From Flavobacterium soyae (lineage in GTDB: Bacteria; Bacteroidota; Bacteroidia; Flavobacteriales; Flavobacteriaceae), in assembly GCF_021245985.1 (NCBI RefSeq), contig NZ_JAJQXA010000010.1, positions 1 to 64,000 of the forward strand: a stretch of 64,000 nucleotides of DNA, read 5' to 3'. This document shows, in pieces, positions 63,741 through 64,000 of this stretch. Every line of letters starts with the position of its first letter. The first letter of the stretch is position 1. The notes under the pieces were generated by a model that was given only the letters and a program-made list of their open reading frames with translations, made no database searches and was not told the origin of the DNA. A program made the position numbers and the translations under genes.

Positions 63741-64000
63741 ATGGTTAATCTAGAATGGTACAGAACTTTTAAAGCAGTTTACAAGAACGGCAATTTTTCA
63801 GTTGCTGCAAAAGAATTATTTATGAGCCAGCCTGCAGTAAGTCAGCAGATTTCTATGCTTGAGGCTCATGTTGGGAATAAATTGTTTAATCGGAAATCAA
63901 AAGGGGTTGAGCCGACTGAATATGCTAAGTTACTGAATAATTTGATTATAGATGCACTCGATAGACTCGAAAGTGTCGAAGCTGGTTTCAGAGCTAAAGC
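63741..64000 (+). CDS. LysR-family transcriptional regulator (3' end outside window)
   Basis: The first 86 residues are visible from ATG at 63741: MVNLEWYRTFKAVYKNGNFS, then the helix-turn-helix AAKELFMSQPAVSQQISMLE and LFNRKSKGVEPTE, the standard LysR DNA-binding domain. The ligand-binding half is cut off by the window. Divergent from the DJ-1/PfpI gene with an 86-bp shared control region, the typical arrangement for a LysR regulator and its target. Confidence 0.92.
   Translation, partial: MVNLEWYRTFKAVYKNGNFSVAAKELFMSQPAVSQQISMLEAHVGNKLFNRKSKGVEPTEYAKLLNNLIIDALDRLESVEAGFRAK

Overview
This window looks like a chromosome segment of a Flavobacterium-type member of the Bacteroidetes. The evidence is: AT-rich DNA; SusC/SusD pairs; T9SS C-terminal sorting domains; delta-60 repeats; no recognisable Shine-Dalgarno sites; and a recurring TANNTTTG (-7) promoter element of the Bacteroidetes type just upstream of many starts. 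No tRNA, rRNA, CRISPR array, transposase or phage gene was found. The outermost genes are cut by the window edges.

Layout. (1) 1-9.4 kb: three large co-directional secreted proteins that share one C-terminal module of about 500 residues but carry different N-terminal parts (delta-60 repeats; glycine-rich plus Ig-like). (2) 9.4-18.6 kb: housekeeping and single genes: cupin-like oxygenase homologue, bioB, a small membrane protein, ribF, a secreted metzincin protease, comF, glyS. (3) 18.9-23 kb: a signalling block with a LytTR regulator whose receiver has Glu in place of the phospho-acceptor Asp, a small exported protein, and a TPR histidine kinase overlapping its response regulator. (4) 23-28.8 kb: thiL, two DinB-family proteins, a WYL regulator and lepA, with dense palindromic and octamer repeats between them.

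(5) 28.9-56.2 kb: a polysaccharide utilisation locus. Two divergently transcribed, tandem Nudix-fold/winged-helix regulators face SusC, SusD and a third surface lipoprotein. Nine enzymes follow: GH2, GH31 (alpha-xylosidase type), GH97, GH3, GH39, GH3, BACON-GH5, a SASA acetylesterase and GH95. GH5 + GH31 + GH2 + GH95 + acetylesterase + GH3 is what is needed to take apart acetylated fucogalacto-xyloglucan: surface backbone cleavage, SusCD import, then removal of fucose, acetyl, galactose, xylose and finally glucose. GH97 and GH39 are additions not explained by the common xyloglucan structure. The regulators are not the hybrid two-component type usual in gut Bacteroides xyloglucan loci.

(6) 56.2-64 kb: repeat-rich spacer, cvpA, two unknown small proteins, pheS, another unknown, gpsA, an iron-type alcohol dehydrogenase, an exported DJ-1/PfpI protein and the start of a divergent LysR regulator.

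The most noteworthy signals are: the paired regulators with an almost invariant DNA-binding half and diverged sensor halves; the xyloglucan locus with its extra enzymes; arrays of a CTTAGNNN octamer in leaders of unrelated genes; a perfect 40-bp palindrome before a DinB gene; and the phosphomimetic receiver. All functions are read from sequence and family knowledge; nothing was searched or computed externally.
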